Shown in pieces: positions 26,158 through 34,974 of a stretch of DNA of 64,000 bases. The stretch is from Pseudomonadota bacterium (GTDB lineage Bacteria > Pseudomonadota > Gammaproteobacteria > Steroidobacterales > Steroidobacteraceae): assembly GCA_023417315.1 (NCBI GenBank), contig JAEZFW010000087.1, forward strand, positions 1 to 64,000, given 5' to 3'. Positions within the stretch are counted from its first letter, which is position 1. Each line of letters begins with the position of its first letter. The notes under the pieces were generated by a model. That model saw nothing but the letters and a program-made list of their open reading frames with translations, was not told the DNA's origin and did no database searches. Both the position numbers and the translations under genes were made by a program.

Positions 26158-27855
26158 ATGAGTTGCTTGTCTTCACCTCGCGCCGCGCGCGGTTCCGCAA
26201 TCGGCAACATCATCACGTTCATTCTGCTCGTCGGAGTCATCGGGCTAGGCGTGTACCTGCTGATCGGCAGAGATAAGGGGGCAAGCGAGTCCTCCCAGGC
26301 CCAAACCAGCGGTCAGGGTGCAGGTGCGCAAACGCCCGATGGCGAGGCGCCCACACCGATCGAACCCGTCGATGGCACGCCAACGTTGGAAGCAGCCGCG
26401 ACGTATGCGCCGAAAGACGGTGTACTGCAGATCGACATCAGCGAGTACGCAGGCTATGGCGGCCTAATCGTCGCGAACGGTGGGATGGAGCCTAACCCTG
26501 ATTCGTTCTTCGCGAAGGAGTATGGCTTCAAGGTCAAGATCTCGATGAGCGAGGACGAGACGTGGTCGCCGCTCAATAACGGTCGGCTCGCAGCAACCGC
26601 GACGACGGTGGACGCGCTTGCAGTGCTCGGCCGCCAGTTCGACGCCATCGTTCCCGTCCAGCTCGGTTACTCGCGTGGTGCCGACATGGTCGTCGTCGAT
26701 CGCGGTGTCGCGTCGGTGAACCAGCTTGCGGGCAAGGTGCTCGCCGCTTCGCAGTTCAACGAGAGCGAATTCTTCATTCGCTACCTCGCGCAAGAAGCAG
26801 GTGTGCCGATCACCGTCCTGCGCGATCTCGACTCGCGCCCGCAATCTGGCGAGCTCGGTCTGGTGTTCTACGAGGATGCATTCGTCGCATGCGACGCTTA
26901 CGCACATGAGCTTGCGCGCTCCCAACCTCGCTTGAACGGTTGCGTGGGCTGGGCGCCGCGCACCGACGAAGTCGTCGAGAGCTCGAACGGCGCGGCCAAG
27001 GTCCTCGTCTCGAACCGCAATCTACTGGTCATCGCCGATGTGCTCGCAGTCAATCGCGGCTTCGCTAAGCAGAATCCGGATATGGTGCGCGGACTCGTGC
27101 ACGGTGTTCTCGAAGGCAATCGACGCTTGAGAGACCAGCCCGATGCGAACGTCGGCGTCGTCGCGAAGGCGTTCGGCTGGAGCGAAGCGGACGCGCGGGA
27201 TGAGTTGTCGAAAGTGCACCTCGCGAATCTGCCGGAGAACCGCGCGTTCTTCTCAGGCACGATCGATTCCGCCGGATCGTTCGGCGGCATCTTCCAATCG
27301 TCCGTGCTGGCTTATGGCAATGTGATCAGGAATCCCACGGATCCGGCGCGCTTCATGGACACGAGCTTTTTGGATGCGCTCGCAAAGAAGGGGTTGTTTG
27401 CGGACCAGAAGATTGCGATTGCGCCGATCAAGACCGCGACTTCCGCGAAACTGGAAGGCGACCCTCTATTGAGCAAGGACATCCGCTTCTTTTTCGAAGC
27501 GAACTCCGCGGCGCTCGATCGGAACGCGCCGCAGAATCTCGAGTACCTGGACACCATCAAGCGCTTCTTGCAAGTGAGCCCGGGTTCGACGGTGCTCCTG
27601 CGCGGGCACGTCGACAACGCGCGCGTGAACGAATTCCGCGAGCAAGGCGGCGACCAGCTCGTAAAGAGCATGGCGCTCAAAGCAATGGAGCTCTCCAGGC
27701 AGCGCGCGCTCGCCGTGAGCGAAGCACTGAAGGAACGTCATAAGGATGTCGATGGCTCGCGCATCGAAGTAGTGGGCCGCGGCTGGGAAGAACCTGCAGG
27801 ACCGAACAGCGACTTGAATCGCCGCGTCGAAGTGCAGTGGTTTACGCTCGAATAG
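26158..27855 (+). CDS. Anchored solute-binding protein fused to an OmpA-like domain
   Basis: A 565-residue protein. A membrane helix (about 17-37, NIITFILLVGVIGLGVYLLI) and a Gly/Ser/Pro linker lead to a periplasmic type-2 solute-binding domain like NMT1/SsuA or phosphonate-binding proteins (about 90-400, e.g. FDAIVPVQLGYSRGADMVVV; ASQFNESEFFIRYLAQEAG). The C-terminus (about 440-565) is an OmpA-type peptidoglycan-binding domain (FFFEANSAALDRNAPQNLEYL; VLLRGHVDN; ELSRQRALAVSEAL; NRRVEVQW). No ABC transporter is adjacent, so the binding domain probably serves sensing or scaffolding rather than import. It ends the pspA set and could couple the inner membrane to the cell wall. Confidence 0.85.
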   Translation: MSCLSSPRAARGSAIGNIITFILLVGVIGLGVYLLIGRDKGASESSQAQTSGQGAGAQTPDGEAPTPIEPVDGTPTLEAAATYAPKDGVLQIDISEYAGYGGLIVANGGMEPNPDSFFAKEYGFKVKISMSEDETWSPLNNGRLAATATTVDALAVLGRQFDAIVPVQLGYSRGADMVVVDRGVASVNQLAGKVLAASQFNESEFFIRYLAQEAGVPITVLRDLDSRPQSGELGLVFYEDAFVACDAYAHELARSQPRLNGCVGWAPRTDEVVESSNGAAKVLVSNRNLLVIADVLAVNRGFAKQNPDMVRGLVHGVLEGNRRLRDQPDANVGVVAKAFGWSEADARDELSKVHLANLPENRAFFSGTIDSAGSFGGIFQSSVLAYGNVIRNPTDPARFMDTSFLDALAKKGLFADQKIAIAPIKTATSAKLEGDPLLSKDIRFFFEANSAALDRNAPQNLEYLDTIKRFLQVSPGSTVLLRGHVDNARVNEFREQGGDQLVKSMALKAMELSRQRALAVSEALKERHKDVDGSRIEVVGRGWEEPAGPNSDLNRRVEVQWFTLE

Positions 27856-27876
27856 CATGGTGAACGGTGCCAAGCG

Positions 27877-30405
27877 ATGTCTTTGCCGATCGAGGCCTCG
27901 CTTCCCGAGCTGCGGCGTGCACTCGAGTCGCGCACGCGCGTCGTACTGCAGGCGCCACCAGGCGCCGGTAAGTCGACGCGCGTTCCACTCGCGCTACTCG
28001 AGGCGAACTGGCTCCATGATCGGAAGATCGTCATGCTCGAGCCGCGGAGGCTCGCGGCACGCGCAGTCGCAAGCCGCATGGCGCAAACCCTCGGAGAAAG
28101 TGCTGGCGAGACGATCGGCTATCGAACGCGCCTCGAGACTCGGGTCAGTCAACGAACTCGCATCGAAGTCGTCACCGAAGGAATTCTCACGCGGTGGTTG
28201 CAATCCGATGCCGCTCTCGAAGGCGTCGGACTCGTCATCTTCGATGAGTTCCACGAGCGCAGCGTGCACGCGGATCTCGGCCTCGCGCTGTGCCTCGACA
28301 GCCAAGAGGCATTGCGAGAAGACCTGCGCTTGCTCGTGATGTCGGCGACACTCGATGGAACGCGCATCGCCGCCCTTCTCGGCAACGCGCCTGTCATCAC
28401 TTCGGAAAGCCGGAGTTTCCCGGTCGAGATTCGCTGGGCGAGCACCGATGCCGCGCGCGCGAGAAGCGCTCGCGCCGAACCGCGCATCGAGCTGCGTGCC
28501 GCGCATGTGACACTGCGTGCACTCGAAGAAGAACAGGGCGACATACTCGTGTTCCTGCCGGGACAAGGCGAGATCCGTCGCACGCAGAGCATGCTCGAGG
28601 AGAGCGGCTTGCCGCGAAACACGCACGTGTACCCTCTCTACGGCGAGCTCGGCGCTGACCTCCAGGACGAAGCGCTGCGCGCGAGCGCATCCGGTCACCG
28701 CAAAGTCGTGCTTGCCACGAACATTGCCGAAACGAGTCTCACGATCGAAGGCATACGCGTCGTCATCGATTCTGGGCTCGCGCGACGCTCGCGCTTCGAT
28801 CCCGGCAGCGGCATGAGTCGCCTTGAAAGCGTGCGCATATCCCGTGCGTCGGCCGAACAGCGGTGTGGACGCGCCGGTCGCCTCCAGCCTGGTGTGTGCT
28901 ATCGATTGTGGAGCGAATCCGAGCACGCGTCGCTCGCATCCTTCACATCACCCGAGATCATCGAAACCGATCTGGCACCGCTTGCGCTCGAGCTCGTGAA
29001 CTGGGGCGCACGCGCCCCCAGTAAGCTGCGTTGGCTCGACCCTCCACCTTCTGCGACGTACACGCAAGCGCTCGTGTTATTGGAATTGCTCGGTGCGTTG
29101 GCTCCCGATGGCAGCATCACGGAGCACGGCCGTACGCTCGCGCAGCTCTCGACACATCCACGGCTCGCCCACATGATCCTGCGCGCTCGCGAGCTCGGTG
29201 CAACGCGTACGGCAATCGAGATCGCTGCGCTGCTGAGCGAACGGGATCTGCTGCGCTTCGCTGGTCCCGAACGCAACGTCGACCTGACGCTGCGCCTGGA
29301 CGCTTTGCGATCAGGCTCGAGCGGTTCCGCATCCGCACAGATCGATGCGAGCGCACGCCAACGTGTGAAGCGAACGGCGGAGCAGCTTGCGAGGCAACTC
29401 GAATCGCCGCCCGGGCACTCGAGCACAATCGCCGATGTCGGGCGCTTGCTGGCATTCGCGTACCCCGACCGAATCGCGCAATCGCGCGAGCGCGGCGGAC
29501 GGTTTTTGCTATCGAACGGTCGGGGCGCTCAACTTCCCGAAGCTCAATCGCTCGCGAAGCACGAGTTCATCGTGATCGCCGACATCGACGCCGGCGATCG
29601 CGACGCGCTGATTCGGCTCGCGGTGCCCATTTCGCGAGCGGATCTCGAAGCAGATTTCGCAGACAAGATCGAAACGCACGAGCGCATCGAGTGGAACAGC
29701 CGTGAGCAGGCAGTCATCGCTGTTCGCGAACGTCGTCTTGGCGCGCTCACGCTGGAAGAACGCAGGCTCGATCGCGCCGATCCCTCTCGAATTGCGGATG
29801 CGTTGCTCACGGGCGTTCGCGAGCTGGGAATCGAATGTTTGCCTTGGACGAAAGACTCGCGTCAGTTACTCGAGCGTATCCGTTTCGCACATCGGACCGA
29901 TAGTCGCGATCCGAATCCTTGGCCTGACGTGAGTGAAACGGCACTGCGCGGCACGCTCGAGGCATGGCTCGGACCCTGGGTTTCGGGCATCACGCGTCGT
30001 GAGCAGCTCGCACGCTTGGATATGCATGCGCTCGTCATTGCGATGCTCGATTGGAGCCTGCAACAGCGATTGAATGCGTTCGCTCCCACGCACATCGTCG
30101 TTCCCAGCGGCTCGCGGGTTCCGATCGACTACAGCGCCGATGCACCTGCAGTTGCCGTAAGGCTTCAGGAGGTGTTCGGACTGAGGGCCACCCCCACGAT
30201 CGCCGAAGGACGCGTGCCGCTCACGATGCAGCTACTCTCGCCAGCGCACCGGCCGGTGCAGATCACGCGTGATCTCGAGAGCTTCTGGGCAAGAGGGTAT
30301 CCAGATGTCAAAAAGGATCTGAAAGGCCGCTATCCCAAACACTATTGGCCCGACGATCCGCTGACCGCCCAAGCGACCGCGCGCGCCAAACCGCGGCAAA
30401 GTTAG
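27877..30405 (+). CDS. hrpB: ATP-dependent RNA helicase HrpB
   Basis: An 842-residue DEAH-box helicase. Motifs: I APPGAGKST (24-32), II DEFHERSVHADL, III MSATLDG, IV/V region VLATNIAETSLTIEG, VI QRCGRAGR. The helicase-associated domain and the HrpB-specific C-terminus (e.g. PWVSGITRREQLARLDM; HIVVPSGSRVPIDYS; GRYPKHYWPDDP) are complete. Length is near E. coli HrpB (about 810-820). Its precise RNA substrate is unresolved in most bacteria. It starts 21 bases after the OmpA fusion gene and may be read through from it. Confidence 0.95.
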   Translation: MSLPIEASLPELRRALESRTRVVLQAPPGAGKSTRVPLALLEANWLHDRKIVMLEPRRLAARAVASRMAQTLGESAGETIGYRTRLETRVSQRTRIEVVTEGILTRWLQSDAALEGVGLVIFDEFHERSVHADLGLALCLDSQEALREDLRLLVMSATLDGTRIAALLGNAPVITSESRSFPVEIRWASTDAARARSARAEPRIELRAAHVTLRALEEEQGDILVFLPGQGEIRRTQSMLEESGLPRNTHVYPLYGELGADLQDEALRASASGHRKVVLATNIAETSLTIEGIRVVIDSGLARRSRFDPGSGMSRLESVRISRASAEQRCGRAGRLQPGVCYRLWSESEHASLASFTSPEIIETDLAPLALELVNWGARAPSKLRWLDPPPSATYTQALVLLELLGALAPDGSITEHGRTLAQLSTHPRLAHMILRARELGATRTAIEIAALLSERDLLRFAGPERNVDLTLRLDALRSGSSGSASAQIDASARQRVKRTAEQLARQLESPPGHSSTIADVGRLLAFAYPDRIAQSRERGGRFLLSNGRGAQLPEAQSLAKHEFIVIADIDAGDRDALIRLAVPISRADLEADFADKIETHERIEWNSREQAVIAVRERRLGALTLEERRLDRADPSRIADALLTGVRELGIECLPWTKDSRQLLERIRFAHRTDSRDPNPWPDVSETALRGTLEAWLGPWVSGITRREQLARLDMHALVIAMLDWSLQQRLNAFAPTHIVVPSGSRVPIDYSADAPAVAVRLQEVFGLRATPTIAEGRVPLTMQLLSPAHRPVQITRDLESFWARGYPDVKKDLKGRYPKHYWPDDPLTAQATARAKPRQS

Positions 30406-30548
30406 CCGGCCATCTCCCCGTTTGAGCCTTTCTGGGAACCTTTTGCGGTCCAGCGACACCTACGAGTCAGCGGCGTTAAGCACGAATTCATGCTTGATTG
30501 CTCACCATCTACCGCAAGATCGGGACAATGTATCAACGAGGTTCAGCT

Positions 30549-31001
30549 ATGAGGAAGATCCTAGTCTCAGCGCTTGCTCTTGCCGTCCTCGCGCCGGCCG
30601 TGAACGCCGCTCCAGTCGTGGATGCGAAGGTCGAGAAAGATGCGTGTGCGTTCTTGACCCGCCTGGGCGGCGTGCGCGCTCTCGATAATCGGACCGCGGT
30701 CATCTTCTCGACGATGGGCAAACCTGCTTATCTCGTGACGTTGAGCATGCCGCTGCCCGATCTGAAATTCGCGGCGCAGTATGCGTATATCGATCGCGAT
30801 CGCGATGGGCAGCTCTGTGGTCGCTCGATGGACGGTATCGCCATTCCGGGCGACGCGATCCGAGTGCCTGCGCGGATCACGGCAATGACGCCTCTCGATG
30901 AGCAGACGATTCGAGCGCTCGAAGAAAAGTACTCAGTGAGGCTAAAGAAGAAGAACGCGCCGCGCGATGAATCGAAGGCGCAGGAGCTCGGTGGCGTCTG
31001 A
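30549..31001 (+). CDS. Small secreted hypothetical protein
   Basis: A 150-residue exported protein. The signal peptide (MRKILVSALALAVLAPAVNA) is cleaved before APVVD. The mature part has two Cys (DACAFL; GQLCGR) that could pair, and a KK-rich C-terminal region (YSVRLKKKNAPRD). CGAGG seven bases before ATG 30549 supports the start. No domain recognised; probably periplasmic. Confidence 0.65.
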   Translation: MRKILVSALALAVLAPAVNAAPVVDAKVEKDACAFLTRLGGVRALDNRTAVIFSTMGKPAYLVTLSMPLPDLKFAAQYAYIDRDRDGQLCGRSMDGIAIPGDAIRVPARITAMTPLDEQTIRALEEKYSVRLKKKNAPRDESKAQELGGV

Positions 31002-31002
31002 A

Positions 31003-31092
31003 GACAGGACCGAAGGACAGGATGACAAGAATCGAGCAGAGTCCGGGCCGTCTTTCTGCACATTCCTGTTCACCCTGTTGATTCTGTCAAAG
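31003..31092. repeat. ACAGGATGACAAGAATC-type inverted repeat
   Basis: In the 345-base gap between 31001 and 31347, GGACAGGATGACAAGAATC and GAGCAG (31015-31038) are loosely mirrored by CTGCACATTCCTGTTCACC and CTGTTGATTCTGTCAAAG (31057-31092). The word ACAGGAT/ATTCTGT style is common in intergenic repeats of other genomes (from memory). The rest of the gap shows no gene. Confidence 0.5.
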
Positions 31093-31346
31093 ACTTCTTT
31101 CGCTTCGATCTTCGGTTTATCAGCTCACTGCCTCGGCCCGAGGTCTAGACCGACCGGCACGCCACCTCGACATCAGCGGCGTCCGACGCCGTCGAGCACG
31201 CGTGCAGTCGCTTAGAGACCTGCAGTGCTCCACGGATTGACGGGCTGAGCGGAGTCGAATTCAATCCTCGAGATCGCCCGCATTGTTTGATCGTGCGGGA
31301 GCTAAGCGCGCGCTGCTGCGCCGTGTGTACCGAGGTGAATACTTCC

Positions 31347-31628
31347 ATGACGAATTCCGACCTGGGGAACAAGCTTTCTGAGCTCCACGCCGAGCTTGCG
31401 CGCACGAACCGCGTGGACCCGCAAGCCCGCGAATTGCTCGTTACGCTTTTGGACGACATCACCCGCGTGCTGGCCGCGTCCCAACAACCGGCGGAGGAGA
31501 GCGGCAGGGAAGCACCTGCGCTCAAAGAAACGCTGGACGGGCTCGCCGTGCAGTTCGACGCCGAGCACCCGGCGCTCAGCACAGCTTTGCGTCGGGTCGT
31601 CGACGCGCTGGGCAAAGCAGGGATCTAG
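31347..31628 (+). CDS. DUF4404-family small protein
   Basis: A 93-residue helical protein matching the DUF4404 pattern: LGNKLSELHAELARTNRVDPQARELLVTLLDDITRVL, an acidic Gln/Glu linker, and LDGLAVQFDAEHPALSTALRRVVDALGKAGI. GAGG upstream of ATG 31347 supports this start; an upstream extension is Cys/Arg-rich and not part of the family. Soluble, no signal peptide. Function unknown for the family. Confidence 0.75.
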   Translation: MTNSDLGNKLSELHAELARTNRVDPQARELLVTLLDDITRVLAASQQPAEESGREAPALKETLDGLAVQFDAEHPALSTALRRVVDALGKAGI

Positions 31629-31732
31629 CGCACCTGGCGCCGAGCTATGGCGGAACGTCTAATGGCGAGAGCTAGCGGACGGAGGTACATTCGGGCGGTC
31701 CCATCGCTTCGATCAGGTTGCTGAGCGGAATC

Positions 31733-32164
31733 ATGTACGATGCCAATAATGTCTTCGCAAAGATTCTCCGCGGCGAAATCCCCGCCGCCAAGGTCTACGA
31801 AACGGAGCATGTATTGTCCTTCATGGACGTCATGCCGCAGTCAGACGGCCACACGCTCGTCATTCCGAAAGTCCGGGCTCGAAACATCTTCGATGTGGAG
31901 CCGAGCGCACTCGCAGAACTGATCAAGTCGACCCAGGTCGTAGCTTCTGCCGTAAAGCGCGCGTTCGATCCCGACGGGATCCGAATCGCGCAATTCAATG
32001 AGCCTGCGGCAGGCCAGACCGTCTTTCATCTCCATTTCCATATCATTCCGTGCTACGAGGGCAAGGAGCTTCGCGCGCACTCGAGAGGAATGGCCGACCC
32101 GGCTGTCCTCGCGCAGCATGCCGAGAAGGTCAAGGCAGCGCTTCGGCAGAGCGCTCCGGGGTAA
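31733..32164 (+). CDS. HIT-family nucleotide hydrolase
   Basis: A 143-residue histidine-triad protein. MYDANNVFAKILRGEIPAAKVYE begins the fold and HLHFHIIP (about residues 98-105) is the His-x-His-x-His-x-x catalytic triad. HIT (Hint-like) enzymes split nucleoside phosphoramidates and similar AMP-linked substrates in the cytoplasm. ATG 31733 matches the family N-terminus; an upstream ATG adds five residues. It lies 88 bases before acs, on the same strand. Confidence 0.9.
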   Translation: MYDANNVFAKILRGEIPAAKVYETEHVLSFMDVMPQSDGHTLVIPKVRARNIFDVEPSALAELIKSTQVVASAVKRAFDPDGIRIAQFNEPAAGQTVFHLHFHIIPCYEGKELRAHSRGMADPAVLAQHAEKVKAALRQSAPG

Positions 32165-32252
32165 CCGAATACCGCGCGCTGTAGGCATCGGGGGAATATC
32201 GACAAGCACTCGCGCGTATCACCTATCAACTCAACCAATCGCGAATCTCGCC

Positions 32253-34229
32253 ATGACCATTCACAAAGTACCCGAAGACTTCGCTGCGTTGGCCCACCTG
32301 CGCCAAGCAGACTATCAACGCCTCTATCAAGAATCCGTGCGCGATCCGAACGGTTTTTGGGCGCGCATGGGCCGGCGCATCGATTGGATCCAGCCGTATA
32401 CGAAGGTGAAAGACACGAGCTTCGAACTGCAGGATTTCCGGATCCGCTGGTACCACGACGGCAAGTTGAATATCGCCGCAAACTGCCTCGATCGGCATTT
32501 GACGAAGCGGGGCGACAAGATCGCGATCATCTGGGAAGGCGATGATCCCCGGCTCTCCGAGCACATCACCTATCGCGAGCTGTACGAGCGAGTGTGCCAA
32601 TGCGCGAATGCCTTGAAGTCGCTTGGTGTGCAGAAAGGCGATCGCGTCACGATCTATCTGCCGATGATTCCGGAAGCTGCGGTCGCGATGCTGGCATGTG
32701 CGCGCATCGGCGCCATCCATTCCGTCGTCTTCGGAGGCTTCTCGTCGGAATCGCTTGCGGGGCGAATTGCGGACTGCGGCTCGACCGTCGTGATCACTGC
32801 AGATGAAGCTTTGCGAGGCGGTAAGCGCATTCCGCTCAAGGCGAACGTCGATAACGCGCTCGAAGATCCCGTCACTTCGTGCGTGAAGCACGTGCTCGTC
32901 GTGCGCAGACTCGGCACGCGCGTGCACATGGAAGCCGGCCGCGATCAATGGTTCGAAGAGCTCGCGCGCACGCAGTCGAAAGAATGCCCGCCGGTCGCTG
33001 TCGATGCAGAGGATCCGCTCTTCATCCTCTACACCTCGGGCTCCACCGGCAAACCGAAAGGCGTGCTACACACGAGCGGGGGTTATCTCGTGTTCGCCGC
33101 CATGACTCACGAACTCGTGTTCGACGTCCGAGAAGACGATATCTACTGGTGTACGGCCGACGTGGGTTGGGTCACCGGACATAGCTACGTGGTCTATGGA
33201 CCGCTCGCGAACGGCAGCACGACGATCATGTTCGAAGGTGTACCGAACTACCCAGATCCGGGACGGTTCTGGCAGGTCGTCGATAAACATCGAGTGACGA
33301 TCTTTTATACCGCCCCGACTGCAATTCGAGCGCTCATGCGCGAAGGCGACTTGCCCGTTCGTCAGTGGTCGCGCAAATCGATCCGCCTGCTCGGCACGGT
33401 CGGCGAGCCGATCAATCCGGAAGCGTGGGAATGGTACTACCGCGTCGTCGGCGACAGTCGCTGCCCCGTGGTGGATACCTGGTGGCAAACGGAAACAGGC
33501 GGCATTCTGATCAGTCCGCTTCCCGGTGCGATCGATCTCAAGCCGGGCTCGGCGACGCTGCCTTTCTTCGGTGTCAAACCGGCGATCGTCGACAACGAAG
33601 GCAACGTATTGGACGGTGCGTGCGAGGGCAATCTCGTGCTCACCGACAGCTGGCCGGGCCAAATGCGCACCGTTTATGGCGCGCACGACCGGTTCATCGA
33701 AACTTATTTCAAAGCGTTCCCAGGACGCTACTTCACGGGTGATGGCGCGAAGCGCGATGAAGACGGCTACTACTGGATCACCGGCCGCGTCGACGATGTG
33801 CTCAACGTTGCCGGACATCGACTCGGCACCGCCGAGATCGAAAGTGCGCTCGTCGCGCATCCCAAAGTGGCGGAAGCGGCAGTGGTCGGATGTCCGCACG
33901 ACATCAAAGGCCAAGGCATCTACGTGTACGTCACGTTGATCGCCGGAGAAGAGCCGACAGAGCGACTGCGCGGCGAGCTGCGCGATTGGGTGCGCAAAGA
34001 GATCGGCGCGATCGCTTCACCCGATTTCATCCAATGGGCGCCGAATCTGCCGAAGACGCGCTCCGGCAAGATCATGCGCCGCATCCTGCGCAAGATCGCA
34101 GCGAACGAGCACGAGAACTTGGGCGACATCTCGACCCTTGCCGACCCAAGCGTCGTCGAGAGCCTCATTCGCGAACGCATGAACGTACCGGGACACGGAC
34201 ACGGACATGGACACGAGCACAAGAAGTAA
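32253..34229 (+). CDS. acs: Acetyl-CoA synthetase with His-rich tail
   Basis: A 658-residue AMP-forming ligase that makes acetyl-CoA from acetate, ATP and CoA. Motifs: TSGSTGKPKG (P-loop-like A3), VDTWWQTETGG (acetate/AMP pocket), YFTGDGAKRDEDGYYWITGRVDDV (A7/A8) and TRSGKIMRRILRK holding the catalytic, acetylation-controlled Lys. Length matches E. coli Acs (652). The extreme C-terminus reads GHGHGHGHEHKK, an added His-rich tail that could bind Ni, Zn or Cu; this is not usual for Acs. ATG 32253 begins the conserved N-terminus. Confidence 0.95.
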   Translation: MTIHKVPEDFAALAHLRQADYQRLYQESVRDPNGFWARMGRRIDWIQPYTKVKDTSFELQDFRIRWYHDGKLNIAANCLDRHLTKRGDKIAIIWEGDDPRLSEHITYRELYERVCQCANALKSLGVQKGDRVTIYLPMIPEAAVAMLACARIGAIHSVVFGGFSSESLAGRIADCGSTVVITADEALRGGKRIPLKANVDNALEDPVTSCVKHVLVVRRLGTRVHMEAGRDQWFEELARTQSKECPPVAVDAEDPLFILYTSGSTGKPKGVLHTSGGYLVFAAMTHELVFDVREDDIYWCTADVGWVTGHSYVVYGPLANGSTTIMFEGVPNYPDPGRFWQVVDKHRVTIFYTAPTAIRALMREGDLPVRQWSRKSIRLLGTVGEPINPEAWEWYYRVVGDSRCPVVDTWWQTETGGILISPLPGAIDLKPGSATLPFFGVKPAIVDNEGNVLDGACEGNLVLTDSWPGQMRTVYGAHDRFIETYFKAFPGRYFTGDGAKRDEDGYYWITGRVDDVLNVAGHRLGTAEIESALVAHPKVAEAAVVGCPHDIKGQGIYVYVTLIAGEEPTERLRGELRDWVRKEIGAIASPDFIQWAPNLPKTRSGKIMRRILRKIAANEHENLGDISTLADPSVVESLIRERMNVPGHGHGHGHEHKK

Positions 34230-34245
34230 GAAGAAGTAGCAAAGG

Positions 34246-34330
34246 AGTGGTTAGTGGTTAGTAGAACCAGAGCTTGGGAGCCGCGGCAGCGCCTCTGAAC
34301 TAGCCACTAACCACTGGTCACTAGCCACTT
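34246..34330. repeat. Iterated GGTTAGTG inverted repeat after acs
   Basis: AGTGGTTAGTGG at 34246-34257 pairs with CCACTAACCACT at 34304-34315; each arm has further TAG-CCACT or GGTTAGTA units. It lies between the convergent acs and NlpC/P60 genes, abutting the stop codon region of the latter at 34331. Confidence 0.7.
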
Positions 34331-34837
34331 CTAGAAGAGTCGTCCCGCCCCCACCAATCGCGGCGCGTAGAACTCATCATCGAGCGTGCGAAGCTCGACC
34401 GGTCGGCCTGTTTGAGGCGCGTGCACGAATCTGCCTTCGCCAGCGTAGATGGCGACATGAGATACACGGCGCCCGCTCGTGCGAAAGAAGAGCAGATCCC
34501 CTGGTGTGAGACCCGAGAGCCTGACCGGCCTGGCCGCTGCGTACTGTTCGGCCGCCGTGCGTGGCGTCTCGATGCCGAGTTGCCGATGCACGTAAGTCAC
34601 GAGCCCGCTGCAGTCGAAGCTCGAAGGTCCAGCTCCACCCCACTTGTACGGCGCGCCCAGCAGCGAGATCGCGCGCAGCGCAATCTCGCTGCCGACTGAG
34701 CCGCCGGGGAAGGTACGTTCGGATATCACGCCGCGCGTCGTCGGTACGGCACGTTCAGGGGCCGAGCTACATCCCTGGAGCAGGAGCCACCACGCAAGAT
34801 AGACGAACCACAGAAGTCGCGTCGCTGGCTGCTTCAT
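34331..34837 (-). CDS. NlpC/P60 (C40) peptidoglycan hydrolase, lipoprotein
   Basis: A 168-residue lipoprotein: signal peptide with lipobox LQG-C (WWLLLQGCSSAPE). The C40 domain has the catalytic Cys in SSFDCSGLVTYV, the His in RRVSHVAIYAG and a third polar site at RFVHAPQTG. These enzymes cut gamma-D-Glu-diaminopimelate (or similar) peptide bonds in murein, like E. coli Spr/MepS. ATG 34837 gives a normal signal peptide; the longer frame from 34906 is unlikely. Oriented towards acs, ending in the GGTTAGTG repeat. Confidence 0.88.
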   Translation of the reverse strand: MKQPATRLLWFVYLAWWLLLQGCSSAPERAVPTTRGVISERTFPGGSVGSEIALRAISLLGAPYKWGGAGPSSFDCSGLVTYVHRQLGIETPRTAAEQYAAARPVRLSGLTPGDLLFFRTSGRRVSHVAIYAGEGRFVHAPQTGRPVELRTLDDEFYAPRLVGAGRLF

Positions 34838-34974
34838 GATCACGATCGACAGAATGCCAAGGGCGACCCTACCTGGAAAGGGCTGAATCACATCTGAACA
34901 TCGCATTTGAACATGGACGGGATGGGAAGACCTTTGTACTGTTTGCGCTGCTCAGTTGCTCACATGGACCTCGC

